Shown: positions 46,147 to 55,119 of the stretch, one piece after another
Layout of the letters: each line of letters begins with the position of its first letter
How positions within the stretch are numbered: position 1 is the first letter of the stretch
Assembly: GCF_003019255.1 (NCBI RefSeq)
Contig: NZ_CP027846.1
Location: forward strand, 248,001 to 312,000
Source: Staphylococcus kloosii
GTDB lineage: Bacteria > Bacillota > Bacilli > Staphylococcales > Staphylococcaceae
Direction of reading: 5' to 3'
Length of the DNA: 64,000 nucleotides
Program-made: the position numbers and the translations under genes
The notes under the pieces: model-generated
The model's database searches: none
The model's input: the letters and a program-made list of their open reading frames with translations, nothing else
Told to the model about the DNA's origin: nothing

Positions 46147-46184
46147 AGTCTACCGTTTGTCTTACATCAGACAAACGGTAGACT
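46147..46184. repeat. Perfect 16-base inverted repeat before azlC
   Basis: AGTCTACCGTTTGTCT and AGACAAACGGTAGACT are exact complements around the 6-base loop TACATC. There is no T-run, so it is not a simple terminator. It lies 74 bases before the azlC start. Confidence 0.7.
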
Positions 46185-46257
46185 TACCTTATTGCTCGCT
46201 TAAATATTCTGTATTAGACTATCAATAATATGCTTACAGGCAGGGGAGGGGTAGTAT

Positions 46258-46953
46258 ATGGCTTCGCATTTAACATTTAGGCAAGGTGTTAAAGAATGCG
46301 TACCTACATTATTAGGTTATGCAGGTGTGGGACTTTCTTTTGGCATCGTTGCGGTAGCATCTAAGTTTAGTCTTATAGAAATAATTTTATTATGCTTACT
46401 CGTTTATGCCGGTGCAGCACAATTTATTATTTGTAGTTTAGTGATTGCTGGAACACCTATAACTGCAATTGTATTAACGACTTTTATAGTTAATTCAAGG
46501 ATGTTTTTATTAAGTATGACCTTAGCTCCCCAATATAAAAATTACGGTTGGCTTAATCGTTTAGGGTTAGCAACGTTAGTTACTGACGAAACATTTGGAG
46601 TTGCTATAACACCTCACTTAAAAGGTGAACAGATAAATGATCGTTGGTTACATGGACTTAATTTAACGGCATATTTATTTTGGACTGTATCGTGTATTGT
46701 TGGCGCTATTTTCGGTAAATATATCCACAACCCAGATGCACTCGGTTTAGATTTTGCTATTACTGGTATGTTTATCTTTTTAGCAATTTCACAATTTGAA
46801 ACGGTACAACGTTCTCAAATTATGACTTATATCGTATTGATTGTTTGTGTCATTGTAATGATGTTTTTATTTAGTTTATTTATGCCTACATACGTAGCAA
46901 TTATTTTATCTTCGGTACTTGCGGCTACATTAGGGGTGGTGATGACCAAATGA
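46258..46953 (+). CDS. azlC: Branched-chain amino acid exporter large subunit AzlC
   Basis: A 231-aa membrane protein of the AzlC/YgaZ family with about eight hydrophobic helices. The family stretch is LVYAGAAQFIICSLVIAGTP then FIVNSRMFLLSMTLAP. With AzlD it exports branched-chain amino acids or analogues (4-azaleucine resistance in B. subtilis). GGGGAGGGG lies six bases before ATG. The azlD start overlaps its stop by four bases. Confidence 0.9.
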   Translation: MASHLTFRQGVKECVPTLLGYAGVGLSFGIVAVASKFSLIEIILLCLLVYAGAAQFIICSLVIAGTPITAIVLTTFIVNSRMFLLSMTLAPQYKNYGWLNRLGLATLVTDETFGVAITPHLKGEQINDRWLHGLNLTAYLFWTVSCIVGAIFGKYIHNPDALGLDFAITGMFIFLAISQFETVQRSQIMTYIVLIVCVIVMMFLFSLFMPTYVAIILSSVLAATLGVVMTK

Positions 46954-47279
46954 GTATGACGATACATATGCTAAGCATCATCGTGTTATGTGGTGTGGTC
47001 ACGTGGTTAACTAGGGTAGTACCATTTATGTTGATTACACGTGTTCATTTATCAGAAAAAGTCGTAAAATGGTTATCGTTTATCCCAATTACATTGTTTA
47101 CTGCACTGATTATCGATGGCGTTATCGAACAACACAGTGGTAAATTTGGTTATACTATTAATATTCCATTTTTAGTAACAATCATTCCAACTGTATTAGT
47201 GGCATTTATATCTAAAAGTCTCACAATAACTATAGTTGCCGGTATTTTTATAATGGCGCTTATACGTTTACTATTTTAA
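46950..47279 (+). CDS. azlD: Branched-chain amino acid exporter small subunit AzlD
   Basis: A 109-aa protein with three to four membrane helices. The family pattern CGVVTWLTRVVPFMLITR then VKWLSFIPITLFTALI is clear. It overlaps azlC by four bases and forms the small partner of the exporter. Confidence 0.9.
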   Translation: MSMTIHMLSIIVLCGVVTWLTRVVPFMLITRVHLSEKVVKWLSFIPITLFTALIIDGVIEQHSGKFGYTINIPFLVTIIPTVLVAFISKSLTITIVAGIFIMALIRLLF

Positions 47280-47387
47280 TGTTAAGCATTGAAGTAGTAA
47301 GCGTTATTCGTTAGAATGAAATTAATAGAAAATTTCGACATCTATAGTATGGGTGTTTCGAAAAATAAATCTAATAAATTAAATCAA

Positions 47388-47527
47388 ATCTTATTTTGAG
47401 AAGCTAAGGGACTTGGCCCATAGATGCTTCAGCAACCGGCTATAGAGTACGGTGCTAAAACCAACGAAGATATTCGAATGATAAGTAACCAGTAACCTTC
47501 TTACTTATATCGAGTAAGAAGGTTTTT
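47388..47527 (+). ncRNA. SAM-I (S-box) riboswitch of metX
   Basis: Conserved S-box blocks are present: AGGGACTTGGCCCATAGATG followed by CTTCAGCAACCGGC, closed by P1 strands ATCTTAT and ATAAGT. An intrinsic terminator (CCTTCTTACT / AGTAAGAAGG plus TTTTT, 47496-47527) follows. SAM binding should stop transcription before metX. Confidence 0.92.
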
Positions 47528-47547
47528 AAGTTAGTAGGAGGTCGAAC

Positions 47548-48516
47548 ATGACAAATTATACTGTGGACACGTTAGAATTAGGACCGTTTGAAACAGAATC
47601 AGGGGAAACAATATCAAATTTAAAATTACGTTATGAACATGTAGGCTTCAAAGGTCAACCGCTCGTGTTAGTATGTCATGCTCTGACAGGTAACCATGTG
47701 ACGTATGGAACGGACGAGGATCATGGCTGGTGGCGCGAAATTATTGATGGAGGTTATATGCCAATTAATGATTACCAATTTCTAACTTTTAATGTTATCG
47801 GTAGTCCATTTGGTTCAAGTTCTGCATTAATAGATGATGATTTTCCTTCAAAACTAACTTTAAGAGACGTTGTACGAGCATTAGAAGTTGGGATTAAAGC
47901 ATTGGGTTTTTCCCACATTGATATCTTAATCGGTGGCTCACTTGGTGGCATGCAAGCTATGGAATTGCTATATAATAGACAATTTGATGTGAAGAAGGCA
48001 GTCATACTTGCCGCTACAGATAAGACTTCCTCTTATAGTCGTGCATTTAATGAAATTGCACGTCAATCAATTCAGTTAGCTGGTAAAGAAGGCATGAGTA
48101 TTGCACGACAATTAGGCTTTTTAACGTATCGTTCATCTAAAAGTTATGATAAACGATTTTCACCAGACCAAGTCGTAGCATATCAACGACATCAAGGTAA
48201 TAAATTTAAAGAAAACTTTAATCTTAACTGTTATTTAACACTCCTGGACGTCTTAGATAGTCATGATATCGACAGAGATCGTACGGACGTTACCGAAGTA
48301 TTTAAATCTTTAGATACTAAAGTTTTAACGATGGGCTTTACGGATGATTTATTGTATCCCGATGATCTAGTACGTGCAGTAGGGGAGCGGTTTAAATATC
48401 ACCGTCACTTCTTCGTACCTGACAATGTAGGCCATGATGGATTTTTACTTAACTTTAACGATTGGGCACCTAATTTGTATCATTTCTTAAAAGTTTCTAA
48501 ATTTAAGCGTAAATAA
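47548..48516 (+). CDS. metX: Homoserine O-acetyltransferase
   Basis: A 322-aa alpha/beta-hydrolase enzyme that acetylates homoserine in methionine synthesis. Features are VCHALTGNHVTYG (oxyanion region), nucleophile elbow LIGGSLGGMQAMELL, catalytic Asp in MGFTDDLLYPDDL and His in NVGHDGFLLNF. GTAGGAGGTCG precedes ATG. The SAM riboswitch upstream confirms a methionine role. Acyl specificity (acetyl versus succinyl) is from family resemblance. Confidence 0.93.
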   Translation: MTNYTVDTLELGPFETESGETISNLKLRYEHVGFKGQPLVLVCHALTGNHVTYGTDEDHGWWREIIDGGYMPINDYQFLTFNVIGSPFGSSSALIDDDFPSKLTLRDVVRALEVGIKALGFSHIDILIGGSLGGMQAMELLYNRQFDVKKAVILAATDKTSSYSRAFNEIARQSIQLAGKEGMSIARQLGFLTYRSSKSYDKRFSPDQVVAYQRHQGNKFKENFNLNCYLTLLDVLDSHDIDRDRTDVTEVFKSLDTKVLTMGFTDDLLYPDDLVRAVGERFKYHRHFFVPDNVGHDGFLLNFNDWAPNLYHFLKVSKFKRK

Positions 48517-48525
48517 AATACAGCA

Positions 48526-48567
48526 AAGCTCTGAGTTTACTGTTATAAGTAGACTTAGAGCTTTTTT
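48526..48567 (+). terminator. Terminator after metX
   Basis: AAGCTCTGAGTTTACT and AGTAGACTTAGAGCTT form a long, nearly perfect stem followed by TTTTT. Confidence 0.85.
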
Positions 48568-48709
48568 TGTTTGACCGATGATTCGCGAATAAAGCTAGTC
48601 ACGTTATGAATGAAATTTGACCTGCTCATTCGAAATTATCAATAATTGTATAAAATTTCTAAAGAGGTTAGAATAGTAATACAGTCAAAAAGTATGGGAG
48701 TGGCAAAAT

Positions 48710-49621
48710 TTGTTTTCAAAAATTGAACCTAAAGCTACTATTTTGAGTATTATCTCACTCATCATCGTTGCTTTAGTCTTACATATATTACCGCCACTTG
48801 GTTTTGTATTATGCTTGTTTGCGACAATACCAGGCATTGTACTATGGCACAAATCTAAAGAATCTTTTGGATTGGCCGCTGTAATTACAGTAATTTTAAC
48901 CACTTTGTTAGGTAATATATTCGTATTAAGTACGATGGTCTTAATATTAATTGTTAGTTTTTTAGTAGGCCAATTATTAAAAGAACGTACATCAAAAGAA
49001 CGTATTCTATACGTAACTACAACATTTATCAGTATCATCTCATTGGTCGCTTTTATGATTTTACAAGCGCTTAATAAAATACCAACAGTAGATACGCTAA
49101 TAAAACCACTAAGAACTCAAATGCTACAAGCAATTGAAGAGAGTGGTGTGCAGAATGGCTACGAAAATACGATAGGGGAAGGTCTCCGTCAATTTGCAGT
49201 TCAACTACCTAGCTACGTTATTATAACGATATTTCTACTTATCTTAATTAACCTAATTATTACATTTCCAATATTACGCAAATTTAAAGTAGCAACACCA
49301 GTATTTAAACCGTTATTTGCATGGCAAATGAATAAAGTTTTACTTATTTTATACGTTATTACACTGCTCTGTGTTATGTTTGCGTCTAAAGCGGGTACTT
49401 TCCAAAGTATCGTATTGAATTTTGAAATTGTGTTATCATTATGTATGTATTTGCAAGGTTTAAGTTTAATACATTTCTTTGGCAAAGCGAAAGGCATGCC
49501 AACAGCTTTAACAGTAGTGTTAATGGTCATTGGGACAATTTTAACGCCATTTACACATATTGTCGTTTTAATAGGGTTTATTGATTTAGCATTTAACTTA
49601 AAAGGTATCATTAAAAAATAA
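48710..49621 (+). CDS. yybS: YybS-family (DUF2232) membrane protein
   Basis: A 303-aa integral membrane protein with about eight helices, DUF2232 family, of unknown function. Stretches include HILPPLGFVLCLFATIPGIV and TALTVVLMVIGTILTPFTHI. The start is TTG 48710, six bases after GGGAGTGG. It is the first gene of the conserved yybS-gdpP-rplI cluster and ends 15 bases before gdpP. Confidence 0.85.
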   Translation: MFSKIEPKATILSIISLIIVALVLHILPPLGFVLCLFATIPGIVLWHKSKESFGLAAVITVILTTLLGNIFVLSTMVLILIVSFLVGQLLKERTSKERILYVTTTFISIISLVAFMILQALNKIPTVDTLIKPLRTQMLQAIEESGVQNGYENTIGEGLRQFAVQLPSYVIITIFLLILINLIITFPILRKFKVATPVFKPLFAWQMNKVLLILYVITLLCVMFASKAGTFQSIVLNFEIVLSLCMYLQGLSLIHFFGKAKGMPTALTVVLMVIGTILTPFTHIVVLIGFIDLAFNLKGIIKK

Positions 49622-49636
49622 TGTGAGGTGGACAAA

Positions 49637-51601
49637 ATGAACCGTCAATCCACTAAAAAAGCATTAGTTTTACCATTTATCATTATGGCAATTACGGCAT
49701 TAGTTTTAGTCGCAGTATGGTTTATTTTTAACCAACTCATTGCCGGCATCGCTACTGCGATTTTGATAGTCGTAATTATTATTGCTGCTTTAATGGTAAG
49801 GCAAGCTTTACAAAAGATGGACAACTACGTCGATAATTTAAGTGGACACATATCAGCCGGTAGTAATCGAGCAATTAAAAATTTACCAATTGGTATGGTA
49901 GTTATTGATGAAAACGAAAATATTGAGTGGATGAACCAATTTATGTCAGAACGTTTGGATCGCAATGTAATCTCTGATCCAGTAAATGAAGTTTATCCAA
50001 ATATATTAAAGCAATTAGAAAAAACTGAAGAAATTGATATAGAAGATAGAAATTATCACTATCGCGTAAGATATTCTGAAAAAGAGCATATTTTATATTT
50101 CTTCGATATTACAGAAGAAGTCCGTATTAATGAATTATATAATGATTCGAAACCAATTATTGCAACGTTATTTTTAGATAACTATGATGAAATCACACAA
50201 AACATGAACGATACGCAACGTTCAGAAATTAACTCAATGGTAACCCGAGTTATCAGTCGTTGGGCATCTGAATATGACATTTACTTTAAGCGTTATAGTA
50301 CAGATCAATTCGTCGCGTATTTAAACCAACATATATTAGATGAAATTGAAGATGCAAACTTTGATATTTTAAGTCAGTTAAGAGAAAAAAGTGTTGGTTA
50401 CAGAGCACAACTTACATTAAGTATAGGTGTAGGTGAAGGTTCTGATAGTTTAATTGATCTTGGTGAATTATCACAATCAGGACTAGATTTAGCCTTAGGT
50501 CGTGGTGGTGACCAAGTTGCGATTAAAAACCAAAATGGTAATGTACGTTTCTATGGCGGTAAGACTGACCCAATGGAAAAACGTACACGTGTAAGAGCGC
50601 GCGTAATTTCTCACGCATTAAAAGATATACTTATGGAAGGCGATAAAGTTATTATCATGGGACATAAACGTCCTGATTTAGATGCCATTGGTGCAGCAAT
50701 CGGGGTTTCTCGTTTTGCAATGATGAATAACTTAGATGCGCATATCGTGTTAAATGATTCAGACATCGACCCAACATTACGTCGTGTAATGGATTCTATC
50801 GATGAAAAACCTGAATTAAAAGAACGTTTTATTAGTTCCGAAGAGGCATGGGACAATATGACATCAAGAACGACTGTCGTTATTGTCGATACGCATAAGC
50901 CTGAAATGGTTATAGATGAAGATATTTTAAACAAAGCCAATAGAAAAGTAGTCATTGACCACCATAGACGTGGTGAAAGCTTTATCTCTAGCCCGTTACT
51001 TGTTTATATGGAACCATATGCTAGTTCAACGGCTGAACTTGTGACAGAATTACTAGAATATCAACCAACAGAACAACGTTTAACACGTTTAGAATCTACA
51101 GTAATGTTCGCAGGTATTATCGTTGATACACGTAACTTTACTTTACGTACGGGTTCAAGAACATTTGATGCCGCAAGTTATTTACGTGCACACGGTGCCG
51201 ACACAATTTTAACGCAACACTTCTTGAAAGATGATATCGATACGTATATTAACCGTACAGAATTAATCCGTACGGTAGAATTACAAGATAACGGTGTTGC
51301 CATAGCTCATGGTCCAGACGACAAAATATACCATCCTGTTACAGTTGCACAAGCTGCAGATGAGCTGTTAAGTTTAGATGGTGTAGAGGCATCTTACGTT
51401 GTCGCTAGAAGAGAAGATTCACTTGTTGGTATGTCTGCCCGCTCACTAGGAGCAGTTAACGTGCAACTAACTATGGAAGCACTCGGTGGCGGTGGCCATT
51501 TAACAAATGCTGCCACACAACTTAAAGATGTTACGGTCGAAGAAGCGATCGAACAATTACAACAAGCAATAACAGAACAAATGAGTAGGAGTGAAAATTG
51601 A
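49637..51601 (+). CDS. gdpP: Cyclic-di-AMP phosphodiesterase GdpP
   Basis: A 654-aa membrane-bound enzyme that degrades c-di-AMP and so controls turgor and beta-lactam tolerance. Two N-terminal helices are followed by a PAS domain (IGMVVIDENENIEWMNQ), a degenerate GGDEF domain (TLSIGVGEGSDSLIDLGELS) and DHH/DHHA1 domains. The latter show IMGHKRPDLDAIGAAIG, VIDHHRRGE and GGGGHLTNAA. No damage. ATG 49637 follows TGAGGTGG. Its stop shares a base with the rplI start (TGATG). Confidence 0.95.
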   Translation: MNRQSTKKALVLPFIIMAITALVLVAVWFIFNQLIAGIATAILIVVIIIAALMVRQALQKMDNYVDNLSGHISAGSNRAIKNLPIGMVVIDENENIEWMNQFMSERLDRNVISDPVNEVYPNILKQLEKTEEIDIEDRNYHYRVRYSEKEHILYFFDITEEVRINELYNDSKPIIATLFLDNYDEITQNMNDTQRSEINSMVTRVISRWASEYDIYFKRYSTDQFVAYLNQHILDEIEDANFDILSQLREKSVGYRAQLTLSIGVGEGSDSLIDLGELSQSGLDLALGRGGDQVAIKNQNGNVRFYGGKTDPMEKRTRVRARVISHALKDILMEGDKVIIMGHKRPDLDAIGAAIGVSRFAMMNNLDAHIVLNDSDIDPTLRRVMDSIDEKPELKERFISSEEAWDNMTSRTTVVIVDTHKPEMVIDEDILNKANRKVVIDHHRRGESFISSPLLVYMEPYASSTAELVTELLEYQPTEQRLTRLESTVMFAGIIVDTRNFTLRTGSRTFDAASYLRAHGADTILTQHFLKDDIDTYINRTELIRTVELQDNGVAIAHGPDDKIYHPVTVAQAADELLSLDGVEASYVVARREDSLVGMSARSLGAVNVQLTMEALGGGGHLTNAATQLKDVTVEEAIEQLQQAITEQMSRSEN

Positions 51602-52047
51602 TGAAAGTAATATTCACACAAAACGTTAAAGGTAAAGGTAATAAAGGTGAAGTCAAAGACGTACCAGTAGGTTATGCTAATAACTACCTTTTAAAAAATA
51701 AATTAGCTGTCGAAGCGACACCAGGAAATCTTAAACAATTAGAACAACAAGAAAAAGCAGCTAAAGCAGAACGTCAAAAAGAAATCGATGAAGCGAAACA
51801 ACTTAAATCAAAATTAGCCGACCTTGAAGTAGAAGTTTCAGCTAAAACTGGTGAAGGTGGCAAATTATTTGGTTCAGTAAGTACGAAACAAATTGCACAA
51901 GCTCTACAAGAGCAACATGATATTAAAATTGATAAACGTAAAATGGATTTACCAAGCGGTATCCATGCATTGGGTTATACAAATGTACCGGTCAAACTAG
52001 ATAAAGAAGTCGAAGGTACTATTCGTGTACACACAATTGAACAATAA
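51601..52047 (+). CDS. rplI: 50S ribosomal protein L9
   Basis: A 148-aa protein. The L9 N-terminal signature is MKVIFTQNVKGKGNKGEVKD followed by VPVGYANNYLLKN. The long connecting helix (residues about 42-75) and the C-terminal globular domain are present. GGAGTG lies eight bases before ATG. Translation is coupled to gdpP. Confidence 0.96.
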   Translation: MKVIFTQNVKGKGNKGEVKDVPVGYANNYLLKNKLAVEATPGNLKQLEQQEKAAKAERQKEIDEAKQLKSKLADLEVEVSAKTGEGGKLFGSVSTKQIAQALQEQHDIKIDKRKMDLPSGIHALGYTNVPVKLDKEVEGTIRVHTIEQ

Positions 52048-52077
52048 TTATGGATTGAAATATGAGGTGTAATCGAC

Positions 52078-53478
52078 ATGGATGGAATGTATGAACAAAA
52101 TCAAATGCCCCATAGTAATGAGGCTGAACAATCTGTCTTAGGTGCCATTATCATTGATCCAGAATTAGTAAACTCAACTCAGGAAGTATTACTTCCTGAG
52201 TCATTTTATAGGGGTGCACATCAACATATCTTCCGTGCGATGATGAATCTCAACGAAGATAATAAAGAAATCGATGTTGTCACTATAATGGATCAATTGT
52301 CACAAGAAGGTCGCTTGAGTGAAGCGGGTGGACCACAATACTTAGCAGAGCTATCTAATAATGTACCGACAACGCGAAACGTACAATATTATACGGACAT
52401 TGTTTTTAAACATGCTTTAAAACGTAAATTAATCCAAGCTGCAGATAGTATTGCAAATGATGGTTACAATGATGAACTTGAATTAGATACAATACTTAAC
52501 GATGCTGAACGTCGTATTCTTGAACTATCTTCCACACGTGAAAGCGATGGCTTTAAAGATATTAGAGACGTCTTAGGTGATGTTTACGAAAATGCAGAAT
52601 TACTTGACCAAAATAGCGGACAAACCCCAGGTATACCTACTGGGTACCGAGATTTAGACCAAATGACGGCAGGATTTAACCGTAATGATTTAATCATTTT
52701 AGCGGCACGTCCTTCTGTTGGTAAGACTGCCTTCGCTCTTAATATTGCGCAAAAAGTAGCGACACATGAAGATCATTTTTCAGTTGGTATCTTCTCTCTC
52801 GAGATGGGTGCAGACCAACTAGCGACACGTATGATTTGTAGTTCGGGTAATGTGGATTCTAACCGTCTACGTACAGGTACAATGACGGAAGAAGATTGGA
52901 ATAGATTTACGATTGCAGTAGGTAAATTATCACGTACCAAAATATTTATTGATGATACGCCGGGTATACGAATTACTGATATTCGTTCTAAATGTCGTCG
53001 CTTAAAACAAGAACACGGATTAGATATGATTGTTATTGACTATCTACAACTTATTCAAGGTAGTGGTTCACGTTTTTCAGATAACCGTCAACAAGAAGTA
53101 TCTGAAATATCACGTACGCTAAAAGCGATTGCTAGAGAACTAGAATGTCCTGTTATTGCATTGAGTCAGTTATCGCGTGGCGTGGAACAACGTCAAGATA
53201 AGCGACCAATGATGAGTGATATTCGTGAATCTGGTTCAATCGAGCAAGATGCTGATATCGTTGCTTTCTTATATCGTGATGACTATTACAATCGCGGTGA
53301 AGAAGATGAAGACGACGATGATGCAGGATTTGAACCTCAAATGAACGATGAGAACGGTGAAATTGAAATTATAATTGCAAAACAACGTAACGGCCCGACA
53401 GGTACAGTAAAATTACATTTCATGAAACAATACAATAAATTCACTGATATAGATTATGCCCATGCAGATTTTGGATAA
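52078..53478 (+). CDS. dnaB: Replicative DNA helicase DnaB (B. subtilis DnaC)
   Basis: A 466-aa hexameric helicase that unwinds DNA ahead of the replisome. The N-terminal primase-interacting domain begins MYEQNQMPHSNEAEQSVLGA. The RecA-like motor has Walker A ARPSVGKTAFALN, H1a region IFSLEMGADQLATRM, Walker B MIVIDYLQLI and Arg-finger region QRNGPTGTVKLHF. An acidic loop (EEDEDDDDAG) near the end is typical for staphylococci. GAGGTG lies upstream of ATG. Confidence 0.96.
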   Translation: MDGMYEQNQMPHSNEAEQSVLGAIIIDPELVNSTQEVLLPESFYRGAHQHIFRAMMNLNEDNKEIDVVTIMDQLSQEGRLSEAGGPQYLAELSNNVPTTRNVQYYTDIVFKHALKRKLIQAADSIANDGYNDELELDTILNDAERRILELSSTRESDGFKDIRDVLGDVYENAELLDQNSGQTPGIPTGYRDLDQMTAGFNRNDLIILAARPSVGKTAFALNIAQKVATHEDHFSVGIFSLEMGADQLATRMICSSGNVDSNRLRTGTMTEEDWNRFTIAVGKLSRTKIFIDDTPGIRITDIRSKCRRLKQEHGLDMIVIDYLQLIQGSGSRFSDNRQQEVSEISRTLKAIARELECPVIALSQLSRGVEQRQDKRPMMSDIRESGSIEQDADIVAFLYRDDYYNRGEEDEDDDDAGFEPQMNDENGEIEIIIAKQRNGPTGTVKLHFMKQYNKFTDIDYAHADFG

Positions 53479-53497
53479 TTAAATAAAAAATATTTTT

Positions 53498-53538
53498 CCG
53501 TACAATAAAGATGTTCTACGTTTTATTGTACGGTTTTT
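53498..53538 (+). terminator. Terminator after dnaB
   Basis: CCGTACAATAAA and TTTATTGTACGG pair fully, followed by TTTTT. Confidence 0.88.
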
Positions 53539-53681
53539 AATTACATTTGGAGATACGTTTGATATGGAAGTATGTATCGAAGATTTCACTTATATTGTGT
53601 CTGAACACTGATAAATCAACGCTTTTGGTTAATGAATTGATGTTATAACTTTCAGTAATTTTTTAAAATGTGTGCAATTTT

Positions 53682-53694
53682 AATGTTCGATTTT
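53682..53694. promoter_or_regulatory. PurBox-like operator upstream of purA
   Basis: AATGTTCGATTTT resembles the PurR half-site AWWGTTCGGWWWT with one mismatch and lies 71 bases before the purA start. purA is a PurR target in Firmicutes. A second half-site was not clear. Confidence 0.45.
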
Positions 53695-53764
53695 TGTTTG
53701 CATTATCATCATTCTATTGGTAGAATACTTAATGGTTAAACGAGAAAAACTTGGAGGTGCTCAT

Positions 53765-55054
53765 ATGTCATCAATCGTAGTCGTTGGGACACAATGGGGA
53801 GACGAAGGTAAAGGTAAAATTACAGATTTCTTAGCAGAACAAGCAGATGTTATTGCACGATTTTCAGGTGGAAATAACGCAGGTCACACAATTAAGTTCG
53901 ATGGAGAAACTTATAAATTACACTTAGTACCGTCTGGTATTTTTTACAAAGACAAATTAGCAGTTATCGGTAACGGTGTAGTAGTGGATCCAGTTGCATT
54001 ATTGAAAGAATTAGATGGCCTTAATGACAGAGGAGTTTCTACTGATAATTTACGTATTTCAAATCGTGCGCAAGTTATTTTACCTTATCATTTAAAACAA
54101 GATGAGTATGAAGAGGAGCGCCGTGGAGATAACAAAATAGGCACAACTAAAAAAGGTATCGGTCCAGCTTATGTAGATAAAGCGCAACGTATTGGTATCC
54201 GTGTCGCAGATTTATTAAATAAAGAAACGTTTGAAGCACGTTTGAAAGAAAATATTGAATATAAAGATGCATATTTCAAAGGTATGTTCGGTAAAGAATG
54301 CCCATCATTTGATGAAATCTTTGAAGAATATTATGCAGCAGGTCAACGTTTAGCGCCTTACGTTACTGACACAGCTAAAGTGTTAGACGATGCATTCGTA
54401 GCTGACGAAAAAGTGTTGTTCGAAGGTGCACAAGGTGTAATGTTAGATATCGACCATGGTACATACCCATTCGTAACTTCTAGTAACCCAGTTGCTGGTA
54501 ACGTTACTGTTGGTGGCGGTGTTGGCCCTACATTCGTATCTAAAGTTATTGGTGTATGTAAAGCATATACTTCTCGTGTAGGCGATGGTCCATTCCCTAC
54601 AGAATTATTTGATGCTGATGGTGAACATATCCGTGAAGTTGGTCGTGAATATGGTACGACTACAGGACGTCCTCGTCGTGTAGGCTGGTTTGACTCAGTA
54701 GTATTACGTCATTCTCGTCGTGCAAGTGGTATTACTGACCTTTCAATTAACTCAATCGATGTCTTAACAGGTTTAGATACAGTTAAGATTTGTACAGCTT
54801 ATGAATTAGATGGTAAAGAAATCACTGAATATCCAGCTAATTTAAATGAGTTACAACGTTGCAAACCAATTTTTGAAGAATTGCCAGGTTGGACTGAAGA
54901 CGTTACAAGCTGTCGTACTTTAGACGAACTCCCTGATAATGCACGTAACTATTTAGAACGTATTTCTGAATTATGTAACGTACGCATTTCAATTTTCTCT
55001 GTTGGCCCAGACCGTAATCAAACAAACTTAATTCAACCACTTTGGGAAAAATAA
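53765..55054 (+). CDS. purA: Adenylosuccinate synthetase
   Basis: A 429-aa GTP-dependent enzyme for the first committed step from IMP to AMP. The P-loop is GTQWGDEGKGKITDFL, followed by GNNAGHTIKFDG, the IMP-binding stretch NKIGTTKKGIGPAYVDK and the C-terminal SVGPDRNQT. The start is ATG 53765, six bases after GGAGGTGC; longer upstream frames have no such signal. Confidence 0.96.
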   Translation: MSSIVVVGTQWGDEGKGKITDFLAEQADVIARFSGGNNAGHTIKFDGETYKLHLVPSGIFYKDKLAVIGNGVVVDPVALLKELDGLNDRGVSTDNLRISNRAQVILPYHLKQDEYEEERRGDNKIGTTKKGIGPAYVDKAQRIGIRVADLLNKETFEARLKENIEYKDAYFKGMFGKECPSFDEIFEEYYAAGQRLAPYVTDTAKVLDDAFVADEKVLFEGAQGVMLDIDHGTYPFVTSSNPVAGNVTVGGGVGPTFVSKVIGVCKAYTSRVGDGPFPTELFDADGEHIREVGREYGTTTGRPRRVGWFDSVVLRHSRRASGITDLSINSIDVLTGLDTVKICTAYELDGKEITEYPANLNELQRCKPIFEELPGWTEDVTSCRTLDELPDNARNYLERISELCNVRISIFSVGPDRNQTNLIQPLWEK

Positions 55055-55072
55055 GTTTTAATTAATAAAAAG

Positions 55073-55115
55073 AACCCTGTAAATGACGTTTAACGACGCA
55101 TCTACAGGGTTTTAT
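55073..55115. terminator. Bidirectional terminator between purA and the glycosyltransferase gene
   Basis: AACCCTGTA and TACAGGGTT form a stem with an inner imperfect pairing and A/T-rich flanks on both sides. Confidence 0.75.
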
Positions 55116-55119
55116 TATG

